Origin: an uncultured Christensenella sp.
Lineage (GTDB): Bacteria; Bacillota; Clostridia; Christensenellales; UBA3700
Direction: 5' to 3'
Assembly: GCA_910577795.1 (NCBI GenBank)
Contig: CAJTNW010000006.1
Span: 1 to 59,354 of the forward strand
Length of the DNA stretch: 59,354 nt
In this document: positions 41,791 to 48,838 of the stretch, piece after piece
Layout of the letters: each line of letters opens with the position of its first letter
Numbering within the stretch: position 1 is the first letter of the stretch
Notes under the pieces: generated by a model
What the model was told of the DNA's origin: nothing
What the model saw: only the letters and a program-made list of their open reading frames with translations
Databases searched by the model: none
Made by a program: the position numbers and the translations under genes

Positions 41791-42618
41791 TTAGTTCACA
41801 CGTTTGATAATGAACTTATTAGTTCTGTTCTTTTTCTTTCTAGTCTTATAACCAAGTGCTGGTTTACCCCAAGGAGTAACTGGACTAGGCATACCGATAG
41901 GTGATTTACCTTCACCACCACCGTGAGGGTGGTCACAAGGGTTCATTACAACACCACGAACTGTTGGTTTAACACCCATGTGGCGATGTCTACCTGCTTT
42001 ACCGATACTAACGATTTCGTGGTCTAGATTACCTACTTGACCAATTGTTGCTCTACAAGATAATAATACATATCTCATTTCACCTGATGGCAATCTTAAA
42101 ATAGCATATTTATTTTCTTTTGCCATAAGTTGTGCTGCCTGTCCTGCTGCTCTTGCGATTTGACCGCCTTTGCCAGGGTGCAACTCTATATTGTGCAACA
42201 AAGTACCTACTGGAATATTTTCAATTGGTAAGCAGTTACCAACTTTAATTTCTGCATTGCTACCATTCATAACAATATCACCTTTGTTCAAGCCAACTGG
42301 TGCTAAGATATATGCTTTAGCGCCATCTGCATAATGTAGTAATGCAATATTCGCTGTACGATTTGGGTCATATTGAATTTCAGCAACTTTTGCAGGAATA
42401 TTATCTTTATTACGTTTAAAATCAATAACTCTGTATTTTTGTCTATTACCACCGCCAATATGTCTAACAGTGATTCTACCATTGTTATTTCTACCGCCTG
42501 ATTTGCTTTGAGTTTCAAGCAAACTTCTCTCTGGTTTTGTACTTGTAATCTCGTCAAAAGCAGAAACACTCATAAAACGACGGGCTGGAGAAGTTGGTTT
42601 AAATCTTTTAATAGCCAT
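41791..42618 (-). CDS. rplB: 50S ribosomal protein L2
   Basis: A 275-residue protein needed for peptidyl transfer and subunit association. KRFKPTSPARRFMSV at the start; the invariant histidine region GVVMNPCDHPHGGGEGKSPIG is present near 225-245. Confidence 0.99.
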   Translation of the reverse strand: MAIKRFKPTSPARRFMSVSAFDEITSTKPERSLLETQSKSGGRNNNGRITVRHIGGGNRQKYRVIDFKRNKDNIPAKVAEIQYDPNRTANIALLHYADGAKAYILAPVGLNKGDIVMNGSNAEIKVGNCLPIENIPVGTLLHNIELHPGKGGQIARAAGQAAQLMAKENKYAILRLPSGEMRYVLLSCRATIGQVGNLDHEIVSIGKAGRHRHMGVKPTVRGVVMNPCDHPHGGGEGKSPIGMPSPVTPWGKPALGYKTRKKKNRTNKFIIKRVN

Positions 42619-42635
42619 TATAATTACCTCCGCTC

Positions 42636-42926
42636 TTATGCCAAACTATCGAAGAACTCGATGCGTTTGCTATCTGCTGTAAGTTGAACATAAGCCTTTT
42701 TGAAAGATGGTGTTCTTCCTTCACTTCTGCCCATTCTTTTAATTTTACCATCACAATTTACTGTATTTACTTTTGCAACTTTTACACCAAAAATTTCCTC
42801 AACGGCTCTTTTAATGTCTGATTTAGTTGCTCTCTTGTCCACCTTAAAAGTGTACTTCATTCCTTCAATGCCTTCATAACTTTTTTCAGTTAAGATAGGG
42901 CTAATAATGATATCATAAGCATTCAT
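42636..42926 (-). CDS. rplW: 50S ribosomal protein L23
   Basis: A 96-residue protein at the tunnel exit, docking site for SRP and trigger factor. IISPILTEKSYEGIEGMKYTFKVDKRATKSDIKRAVEEIFGVKVAKVNTVN is standard. Its ATG overlaps the rplD stop. Confidence 0.98.
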   Translation of the reverse strand: MNAYDIIISPILTEKSYEGIEGMKYTFKVDKRATKSDIKRAVEEIFGVKVAKVNTVNCDGKIKRMGRSEGRTPSFKKAYVQLTADSKRIEFFDSLA

Positions 42927-43546
42927 TATGCGTACACCTCCTGAATTTTCTTAACAGCATCTTGTGTCATAATGCAATTTGCATTTGCTACAACATCATA
43001 AACATTGATTAATGATGCGTTTATTAAAGTTACATTTTGAATATTGCGGCATGCTCTAATTACTAGTTCATCATGCTCACCTACTACCAAAAGAACCTTT
43101 TTGTCCATTTTAAGATTTTTCAAAATTGTTGCAATTTCTTTAGTCTTGCCGTTTTCTGCTTTAACTTCATTGATAATAGTAATTTCATTATCACGAACTT
43201 TTTCAGATAAAGCGCTCTTTAAAGCAGCAACTTTCATTTTTTGATTTATCTTTTGACTGAAGTCTCTTGGCTTTGGTGCAAATACTACACCACCTTTAAT
43301 CCATTGTGGAGCACGAATGCTACCTTGTCTTGCTCTACCAGTACCTTTTTGTCTCCAAGGTTTGATACCGCCTCCGCGAACCTCTGCCCTTGTAAGAGTA
43401 CTTTTAGTACCTTGTCTTTTATTTGCTAGTTGAGCAACAACAACTTGATGGATTAGAGCCTCATTATACTCTTGCTCAAAAACTGCAGCAACCAATTCAA
43501 TTGTACCAACTTTTTTACCGCTGCTATTAACAACTTTCATTTCCAT
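42926..43546 (-). CDS. rplD: 50S ribosomal protein L4
   Basis: A 206-residue protein whose loop lines the tunnel. The loop RAEVRGGGIKPWRQKGTGRARQGSIRAPQWIKGGVVFAPKPRDFSQKI is intact. In gamma-proteobacteria L4 represses the S10 operon; whether it does so here is unknown. Start at 43546 after GGAGGG; a longer frame overlaps rplC without a ribosome site. Confidence 0.97.
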   Translation of the reverse strand: MEMKVVNSSGKKVGTIELVAAVFEQEYNEALIHQVVVAQLANKRQGTKSTLTRAEVRGGGIKPWRQKGTGRARQGSIRAPQWIKGGVVFAPKPRDFSQKINQKMKVAALKSALSEKVRDNEITIINEVKAENGKTKEIATILKNLKMDKKVLLVVGEHDELVIRACRNIQNVTLINASLINVYDVVANANCIMTQDAVKKIQEVYA

Positions 43547-43560
43547 TTTTAAGCCCTCCA

Positions 43561-44190
43561 TTAACCTTTGCAAGATTGCTTAACGATAACAATTCCGCCC
43601 TTAGCACCAGGGATAGCACCCTTAACTAGCAAAATATTACGCTCTGCATCTACTTTTACAATTTGCAAGTTTTGAACTGTACATTTTGTATTACCATATT
43701 GACCTGGCATTTTCTTGTTTTTGAAAACCCTTGATGGGCTTGAGCAAGAACCCATAGAACCAACACCTCTGTGGTATCCAGAACCATGTGCCATAGGACC
43801 AATGTGGAAGTTATGTCTTTTAATTGTACCGCTAAACCCTTTACCTTTAGAAGTACCTGAAACATCTACTCTGTCGCCTACTGCGAAAATGTCCGCTTTG
43901 ATTTCACTACCAATTTCAAAAGATGCACAATTTTCAAATTTAAATTCTTTTAAAATTCTCTTTGGTTCAACATTTGCTTTTTTGTAGTGACCAGCCATAG
44001 GCTTGTTTACATTTTTGCTGCTGATAGTTCCGAAAGCAACTTGTACTGCTTCATAACCATCTTTTTCTACTGTTTTCTTTTGTACAACTGGACATGGACC
44101 TGCTTCCACAACTGTTACTGGAATTACTTTGCCATCCTCGTTGAATACTTGGCTCATGCCAACTTTCTTTCCAATGATTGCTTTATTCAT
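43561..44190 (-). CDS. rplC: 50S ribosomal protein L3
   Basis: A 209-residue assembly initiator near the peptidyl-transferase centre. IGKKVGMSQVFNEDGKVIPVTVVEAGPCPVVQKKT, and SKGKGFSGTIKRHNFHIGPMAHGSGYHRGVGSMG around the conserved methylated-Gln/central loop. GGAGG lies 12 bases before ATG, somewhat far. Confidence 0.98.
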   Translation of the reverse strand: MNKAIIGKKVGMSQVFNEDGKVIPVTVVEAGPCPVVQKKTVEKDGYEAVQVAFGTISSKNVNKPMAGHYKKANVEPKRILKEFKFENCASFEIGSEIKADIFAVGDRVDVSGTSKGKGFSGTIKRHNFHIGPMAHGSGYHRGVGSMGSCSSPSRVFKNKKMPGQYGNTKCTVQNLQIVKVDAERNILLVKGAIPGAKGGIVIVKQSCKG

Positions 44191-44227
44191 AGATAAAGTT
44201 CACCTCCAAATTTATTTCTCTATTTTA

Positions 44228-44536
44228 TTAAAGTTTGATGTTAATATCAACACCTGCTGGCAAATCTAATTTCATAAGACTATCAACTGCTTGAGCAGTA
44301 GGGTTGAAAATATCTATCAAACGTTTGTGAGTTCTAAGTTCAAATTGTTCTCTACTATCTTTATATTTGTGTGGAGAACGAATAATAGTTACAATTTCTT
44401 TCTCTGTAGGTAGAGGAATAGGTCCTGATACCTTTGTGTTGTGTCTTTTGATAGTATCAACAATTTTTTCTGCTGCTACATCAATAAGATTGTGGTCGTA
44501 AGCCTTTAACTTAATTCTGATTTTTTGTGTTGCCAT
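44228..44536 (-). CDS. rpsJ: 30S ribosomal protein S10
   Basis: A 102-residue head protein (also NusE, partner of NusB in antitermination). KIRIKLKAYDHNLIDVAAEKIVDTIKRHNTKVSGPIPLPTEKEIVTIIRSPHKYKDSREQFELRTHKRLIDI is diagnostic. First gene of the S10 operon, behind a consensus promoter and a leader of about 180 nt. Confidence 0.99.
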   Translation of the reverse strand: MATQKIRIKLKAYDHNLIDVAAEKIVDTIKRHNTKVSGPIPLPTEKEIVTIIRSPHKYKDSREQFELRTHKRLIDIFNPTAQAVDSLMKLDLPAGVDINIKL

Positions 44537-44723
44537 ATTAAATGACCTCCTGTTTTTCCTAACTCGTTTTTTTACACATTAACGTGTGTTGCGTACTGTT
44601 GCTTTTAAAAAAGGTATTGCCCATTTTAAAGAGTTAGTCGCTCGATTATCGAACCATTGTCCACGATAATTATCCGCAAAATTCGGTAACTTACCGCTTC
44701 ATCCCGTATTCAACAGCCTTATT
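44537..44723 (-). ncRNA. 5' leader of the S10 operon
   Basis: About 180 nt of untranslated RNA between the promoter and rpsJ. It is noticeably less AT-rich than other gaps and holds several short hairpins: CGGTAA-g-TTACCG, TCGATAATCGA and ACAC-gttaat-GTGT. This suggests an autoregulatory leader, but no match to the L4 leader of E. coli is obvious. Confidence 0.5.
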
Positions 44724-44752
44724 ATTATATACAATAAAAATAGTTATGTCAA
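44724..44752 (-). promoter_or_regulatory. Consensus promoter of the S10-spc-alpha supercluster
   Basis: TTGACA (44747-44752), 17 bases, TATAAT (44724-44729): a perfect match to both hexamers and spacing. Confidence 0.93.
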
Positions 44753-45082
44753 ACGTTTTTCCTTGATTTTTCAATATTTTTCACCGGCAACCCTTCCGCG
44801 TGTGTCATTTTTGAAAAAACACCCTTTTATCCACCATTTTAGGGTAATTTATCCCCATTTTAAGCAAAAAAAATTTATTTTTGCCATATTCCTGAATATC
44901 AACAAGACAAAAAATGGCTATTAAGTATTCGCTTAACAACCATTTTTATAAAAAATTCGTTTACTATTTGTTATTTACAACATCAATTAACAATGTTATT
45001 TTGATAATATAATAATGTTATATAATATATAATTATTTTATTTATATTAATTATATTGTATTAAAAATCAATTACCCTAAAA
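44753..45082. other. Intergenic region between S10 promoter and lipoprotein
   Basis: No gene is visible. From 44753 to 44870 it is C-rich by local standards. A terminator lies at 44909-44946. The last 130 nt before the lipoprotein stop are almost pure A and T. Confidence 0.5.
44909..44946 (-). terminator. Intrinsic terminator after the AP-like lipoprotein
   Basis: AAAAATGG-ttg-TTAAG and CTTAA-tag-CCATTTTT form two stacked stems, followed by TTG. It lies 137 nt past the stop. Confidence 0.7.
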
Positions 45083-45961
45083 CTATTGCATTTTTTTATT
45101 GGATAACATAAAGGTTAAAATATTCCCTTCTTCACTGCCAAGAGCCAATTTTGTTTTGCCACCACAAGTTGATGCAACTATTACTAACCAGTCCTCATTA
45201 CTTCTTGTACTTATATTGTTATAGATATTACTTAAATAATAATTTAAATGAATAATTGCTGAAAGATAAGGTGAATTAGATATTTTGTAATTGCCATCTG
45301 CTACCATATATGGGTTAGATATAGCAACTGCTATAAAATCATTTTCGTCAAGGTTATTAAGACACTCTTTTCTAACACCATTTAAATCTGTGCAATCCAC
45401 ATAATTTAAACGTTGAGAGGCTTTTACTTTAAACTCTGCTGACAAATGTTTATCAATGTAATTTTTATTATCTGTTAAAAATTTAACTCTGTATTTTTCT
45501 GACATTGTTGCCATTACAGAATATGGAGTTTCTCTTTTTACATCAGTATTTTTAAATACTCCAAAAGTTGAAGGTTCTTCACCTGTAACTATACTTAAAA
45601 AATTTACTCCCATATCTACTTTTGATTTACTTTCTAAATTTGCTGGTTTTGTCCAATATAGTCCGCCATCTTTTGATATTCGAGAAATTCCTATATCGCT
45701 ATCCCAAATATATTCCAAACTTTCTGCTCTAAATCCATCAACAGTTATTAACATTGCTTTTTTCTTAACACTACTGCTTTCTGCAAAATGAGAGGTTATT
45801 TTGCTAGCAATATCTGTTTGCAGAATAGCATTATCATAACTATTAGCAAAATAGCCTTTTTCTGTTAATCTATTTAAAATTTTATTGTTGCTACAACCTC
45901 CAACAACTGAGGTAACAGCAAGCAATAAAATAGTCGCAGTTATAAATTTAAACTTTTTCAT
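45083..45961 (-). CDS. Lipoprotein with degenerate alkaline-phosphatase-like fold
   Basis: A 292-residue lipoprotein: signal MKKFKFITATILLLAVTS, lipobox VVGGC. Residues about 66-290 follow the order of phosphodiesterase/alkaline-phosphatase superfamily proteins. AMLITVDGFRAESLEY has the first metal-site Asp; next come NFLSIVTGEEPSTFGVF and then EDWLVIVASTCGGKTKLALG. In active relatives the last segment usually reads like T(S)DHGG; here Thr-Cys replaces Asp-His, and no Thr/Ser nucleophile is clear after the central region. I infer a fold relative that may not be catalytic. AAAGG precedes the ATG. Confidence 0.7.
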   Translation of the reverse strand: MKKFKFITATILLLAVTSVVGGCSNNKILNRLTEKGYFANSYDNAILQTDIASKITSHFAESSSVKKKAMLITVDGFRAESLEYIWDSDIGISRISKDGGLYWTKPANLESKSKVDMGVNFLSIVTGEEPSTFGVFKNTDVKRETPYSVMATMSEKYRVKFLTDNKNYIDKHLSAEFKVKASQRLNYVDCTDLNGVRKECLNNLDENDFIAVAISNPYMVADGNYKISNSPYLSAIIHLNYYLSNIYNNISTRSNEDWLVIVASTCGGKTKLALGSEEGNILTFMLSNKKMQ

Positions 45962-46017
45962 ACTAATACCTTTCCCTATAAGTATAGATAATTATATAAT
46001 AATATATATCCTTATAT

Positions 46018-46338
46018 TTATCTAAAACATCTGTTGATTTGAACAAGATGCTCTGCCATATCAACTTTATCGCCCTTAAAAGTTACACCTTCTGACTCAA
46101 GCCTTTTTCTTTGTTCGTTTTCTCCGCCAAACACAAAAGCAGGTGTCAAACTGCCATCTTTCATAACTACCCTATGGCATGGTATATTTGCGGGGTCAGG
46201 GTTATGATGTAATGCTCTGCCAACTTGCCTTGCTTTTGTTGGGTAACCTGCAAGTTCTGCCACCATAGCATAATTCATAACAAACCCACAAGGAATATTT
46301 TGAACAACCATATAAACACTTTTATCAAACTCACTCAT
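46018..46338 (-). CDS. MGMT-family DNA alkyltransferase (C-terminal domain only)
   Basis: A 106-residue protein equal to the DNA-binding, methyl-accepting domain of O6-methylguanine-DNA methyltransferase. It keeps YAMVAELAGYPTKARQVGRALHHNPDPANIPCHRVV with the active-site cysteine in PCHRV, unlike alkyltransferase-like proteins in which Cys is replaced by Trp or Ala. It lacks the N-terminal domain of full-length Ogt/Ada. GGGTG lies before ATG at 46338; a TTG 12 bases upstream is less likely. A consensus promoter lies 100 bases upstream. Confidence 0.88.
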   Translation of the reverse strand: MSEFDKSVYMVVQNIPCGFVMNYAMVAELAGYPTKARQVGRALHHNPDPANIPCHRVVMKDGSLTPAFVFGGENEQRKRLESEGVTFKGDKVDMAEHLVQINRCFR

Positions 46339-46372
46339 AATTTCACCCAAGTAAAACTTTGCAATAACTCAA

Positions 46373-46381
46373 CAAAAATCG
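46373..46381 (-). repeat. Dispersed motif core in reverse orientation (CGATTTTTG)
   Basis: The only intergenic case of the nine-base core seen on the minus strand, and it lacks the ATAG end. Listed as the chief exception to the strand bias. Confidence 0.25.
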
Positions 46382-46441
46382 AATAATATTGCAATTTTTC
46401 TATTTAATACAGACATATAATTTGTATTGTTTATTGATATA

Positions 46442-46470
46442 ATTATATAATAAAATTAATAGTTTGTCAA
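46442..46470 (-). promoter_or_regulatory. Consensus promoter of the MGMT-like gene
   Basis: TTGACA (46465-46470), 17 bases, TATAAT (46442-46447). Confidence 0.85.
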
Positions 46471-46558
46471 TAAAGGCAAATAAAACAAATGGTAATAAAC
46501 ATTTTATATGCGTTTTGTATAAAATTGAATATTACTGCCAAAATTTATAGTAAAATAG

Positions 46559-46588
46559 TTGCTAATACATTGTATATTGTGCTACAAT
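46559..46588 (+). promoter_or_regulatory. Promoter of the THF riboswitch-ECF gene
   Basis: TTGCTA (46559-46564), 18 bases, TACAAT (46583-46588); the start would fall near 46595, at the edge of the aptamer. Confidence 0.7.
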
Positions 46589-46592
46589 AACT

Positions 46593-46690
46593 TTGCTGAG
46601 TAGAAATACTGCGTTAAGTGCCATAGAACGGGATGTTGACTATGGACGAAAGAGGAATACCTCTGCGGTTGTATTTCACATCCGAGGCAA
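46593..46690 (+). ncRNA. Tetrahydrofolate (THF-I) riboswitch
   Basis: The sequence shows the THF aptamer signature: GAGTAGA near the 5' side, TGCGTTAAGTG, then GAACGGGATGTTG, GGACGAAAG, and CGGTTGTATTTCACATCCG. P1 is closed by TTGC (46593-46596) and GCAA (46687-46690). It sits directly upstream of a folate-type transporter gene, so sequence and context agree. Binding of reduced folate should turn the transporter down. Confidence 0.93.
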
Positions 46691-46712
46691 GTTATTAGTT
46701 TTTAGTAATTTT

Positions 46713-46749
46713 CTCGGTACTCTCCACTATTTTAGGAGGTACTTTTTTT
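46713..46749 (+). promoter_or_regulatory. Expression platform: RBS-sequestering hairpin/terminator
   Basis: GTACTCTCC (46717-46725) pairs with GGAGGTAC (46735-46742), burying the ribosome site AGGAGG, and seven T follow immediately before the ATG. CTCGG (46713-46717) can instead pair with CCGAG (46682-46686) of the aptamer 3' strand, giving the alternative fold. The switch could act on translation, termination or both. Confidence 0.75.
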
Positions 46750-47358
46750 ATGAAAAAGTTAAGTTTAAAAGCCAAAAGGCGTTCATTGTTTATTGCGTAT
46801 ACCGCCGTTCTTATTGCACTTAATATTGCTCTTAAGTTTTGCAGTATTAATTTAGGAACATTTTCTATCTCCTTTGCGTACATACCATGTATTCTTGCAG
46901 GAGTATTTATGGGACCTTTATCAGGCGGAATGGTAGGACTATTAGGAGATATCCTAGGCACTCTTGCAAAAGGTCTTGCACCATCGCCATTGATTCCAAT
47001 ATCCTTTATGTTGATGGGTGTTATACCGGGATTAATTTTTATGATAAAAAAATTGCACCCTTATATTAAACTTACTATATCACTTGTTTTGGTACTATGT
47101 ATTTGCACAATGGGGATATCATCTTATGCTACTTGGCTACTTACTTCTGCAGGTGCAAGTGGAAAATCATTTTGGGCATATTGGCTTATAGACCGTCTGC
47201 CTAAACAGCCTGCTATTTTTGCAATAAATAGTGCAATAATATTTGCTTTATACTACCCTATCAAAAAACTCATTTTTGATAGAATGGACAATAAATTAGC
47301 AACAGATAGCGACATTGAAAAGCAAGAAAGTATGGTTACTGAAAATAACGAAAATTAA
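46750..47358 (+). CDS. folT: ECF transporter S component, folate type
   Basis: A 202-residue membrane protein with six hydrophobic helices: the substrate-binding S component of an energy-coupling-factor transporter. AYTAVLIALNIALKFCSINLGTFSISFAYIPCILAGVFMGPLSGGMVGLLGDILG is the family core. It needs the shared EcfA1/A2/T module, which is not in this window. The THF riboswitch upstream makes folate the likely substrate. Polar C-terminal tail of 30 residues. An inverted repeat CTATCAAAAA/TTTTTGATAG lies near its 3' end. Confidence 0.9.
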   Translation: MKKLSLKAKRRSLFIAYTAVLIALNIALKFCSINLGTFSISFAYIPCILAGVFMGPLSGGMVGLLGDILGTLAKGLAPSPLIPISFMLMGVIPGLIFMIKKLHPYIKLTISLVLVLCICTMGISSYATWLLTSAGASGKSFWAYWLIDRLPKQPAIFAINSAIIFALYYPIKKLIFDRMDNKLATDSDIEKQESMVTENNEN

Positions 47359-47378
47359 TTATAGCAACTATTTAATAA

Positions 47379-47391
47379 CGATTTTTGATAG
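47379..47391 (+). repeat. Dispersed 13-mer CGATTTTTGATAG, copy 5
   Basis: Exact copy with left side AATAA, 20 nt after the folT stop and before its terminator. Confidence 0.7.
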
Positions 47392-47408
47392 AATTTTAAT
47401 ATTAAACA

Positions 47409-47442
47409 AAACCTCCAGCCAGAAAATGGTTGGAAGTTTTTT
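47409..47442 (+). terminator. Intrinsic terminator of folT
   Basis: A CCTCCAGCCA/TGGTTGGAAG stem (imperfect) is followed by TTTTTTATTTT. Confidence 0.8.
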
Positions 47443-47542
47443 ATTTTAATAATTTATTTATTATTTATAAAAATACACAATTATAAACTATAATTAAATT
47501 TTTTTAATCTAAACAATAAATTTTTTAATTAATTTTTACAAC

Positions 47543-47567
47543 AAAAAATGGACTATTGCTAGTCCAT
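47543..47567 (-). terminator. Intrinsic terminator of gap
   Basis: ATGGACT-agcaat-AGTCCAT followed by TTTTTG on the minus strand. Confidence 0.88.
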
Positions 47568-47570
47568 TGA

Positions 47571-47586
47571 TTTGCTTAATAACATT
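47571..47586 (-). repeat. Shared 16-nt 3'-UTR element, gap copy
   Basis: AATGTTATTAAGCAAA on the minus strand, between the gap stop and its terminator; identical to the copy after rplQ (28671-28686). Confidence 0.6.
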
Positions 47587-47616
47587 TTAAATTTAATTGA
47601 TTATACTCTTTATATC

Positions 47617-48639
47617 TTAGAAGAATTTAGCGAAGTGCTTAATTGTTCTAACCATTTGGCTTGTATAAGAGTTTTCGTTATCATACCAAGAAACAACTTG
47701 TACTTGAGAGTAACCATTACCCATATCCATAACCATAGTTTGAGTAGCATCAAACAAACTACCAAATCTCATACCGATAACGTCGCTAGAAACGATTTCG
47801 TCCTCAGTATAACCAAAAGACTCGTTAGATTGTGCTTTCATAGCAGCATTGATTTCGTCCTTAGAAGGAGTACCTTTTACAACTGCAACTAGAATAGTAG
47901 TTGAACCAGTAGGAGTTGGAACTCTTTGTGCAGAACCGATTAGTTTGCCGTTAAGTTCTGGAATAACCAAACCAATTGCTTTAGCAGCACCAGTAGAGTT
48001 AGGAACGATATTTACAGCAGCGGCTCTTGAACGACGAAGGTCACCCTTTCTTTGAGGTCCATCCAAAGTCATTTGGTCACCAGTATAAGCATGAATAGTG
48101 CTCATAATACCAGATTGAACAGCCCAGTTATCATTTAATGCTTTAGCCATAGGTGCTAAGCAGTTAGTAGTACAAGATGCAGCAGAGATGATGTGGTCAT
48201 CTTTAGTAATCTTGTCATGGTTAACATTGTAAACGATAGTTGGTAGGTCATTACCTGCAGGAGCAGAGATAACAACTTTTTTAGCGCCAGCATCAATGTG
48301 TGCTTGTGCTTTTGCTTTAGCAGTATAGAAACCTGTACACTCAAGAACAACATCTACACCGATTTCTCCCCAAGGAAGTTCAGCAGCATTTGCTTTTGCG
48401 TAAATTTTAATTTCTTTTCCATCAACAATGATAGAATCATCAGTAGCAGATACAGTATCAGCCAAAGCATATTTACCTTGAGATGAATCATACTTCAAAA
48501 GGTGAGCAAGCATTTTAGGGCTTGTCAAATCGTTGATTGCTACTACTTCAAAACCTTCTGCACCAAACATTTGTCTGAATGCAAGACGACCAATACGGCC
48601 AAAGCCGTTAATAGCTACTTTTACAGTCTTTTTAGCCAT
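47617..48639 (-). CDS. gap: Glyceraldehyde-3-phosphate dehydrogenase, type I
   Basis: A 340-residue glycolytic enzyme. NAD fold VAINGFGRIGRLAFRQM at the start, catalytic Cys in SAASCTTNCLAP (about 155), the His in the HAYTGDQMTLDGP region, and RAAAVNIVPNSTGAAKAIG. It carries a longer C-terminus, NENSYTSQMVRTIKHFAKFF. GGAGG precedes the ATG. Monocistronic, with a palindrome in its leader and its own terminator. Confidence 0.98.
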   Translation of the reverse strand: MAKKTVKVAINGFGRIGRLAFRQMFGAEGFEVVAINDLTSPKMLAHLLKYDSSQGKYALADTVSATDDSIIVDGKEIKIYAKANAAELPWGEIGVDVVLECTGFYTAKAKAQAHIDAGAKKVVISAPAGNDLPTIVYNVNHDKITKDDHIISAASCTTNCLAPMAKALNDNWAVQSGIMSTIHAYTGDQMTLDGPQRKGDLRRSRAAAVNIVPNSTGAAKAIGLVIPELNGKLIGSAQRVPTPTGSTTILVAVVKGTPSKDEINAAMKAQSNESFGYTEDEIVSSDVIGMRFGSLFDATQTMVMDMGNGYSQVQVVSWYDNENSYTSQMVRTIKHFAKFF

Positions 48640-48657
48640 TTATTTATCCTCCAAAAT

Positions 48658-48671
48658 TGCCTATATAGGCA
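48658..48671. promoter_or_regulatory. Palindrome in the gap 5' UTR
   Basis: TGCCTATATAGGCA is a perfect 14-bp palindrome between the gap promoter and its ribosome site. It could be an operator placed as a roadblock, or a self-complementary mRNA segment. Confidence 0.5.
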
Positions 48672-48692
48672 TAATTATTATTGTTTGTATTT

Positions 48693-48721
48693 ATTTTACC
48701 AAAAATTAGTCGCTTTGTCTA
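48693..48721 (-). promoter_or_regulatory. Promoter of gap
   Basis: TAGACA (48716-48721), 17 bases, TAAAAT (48693-48698). Confidence 0.7.
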
Positions 48722-48838
48722 GTCTTTTATAACATTTTAAGTTATAATTTTATTAAAATACTTAAATATTATTTTAAATAACAACTTTGTTTTTATTTTT
48801 ATGTCATATTTTGCAATAAAAAACAAAATATCTGCATA

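Noticed and set aside
44873..44886. GCAAAAA...TTTTTGC hairpin before the S10 promoter
   Set aside because: Pure A/T stem with a tiny G-C clamp; too weak to call a terminator beside the better one at 44909-44946.
47258..47282. Inverted repeat CTATCAAAAA/TTTTTGATAG inside folT
   Set aside because: It shares TTTTTGATAG with the dispersed motif but lacks the CG, and the codons encode a plausible helix end. Probably coincidence, though it could be a diverged pair of motif copies.
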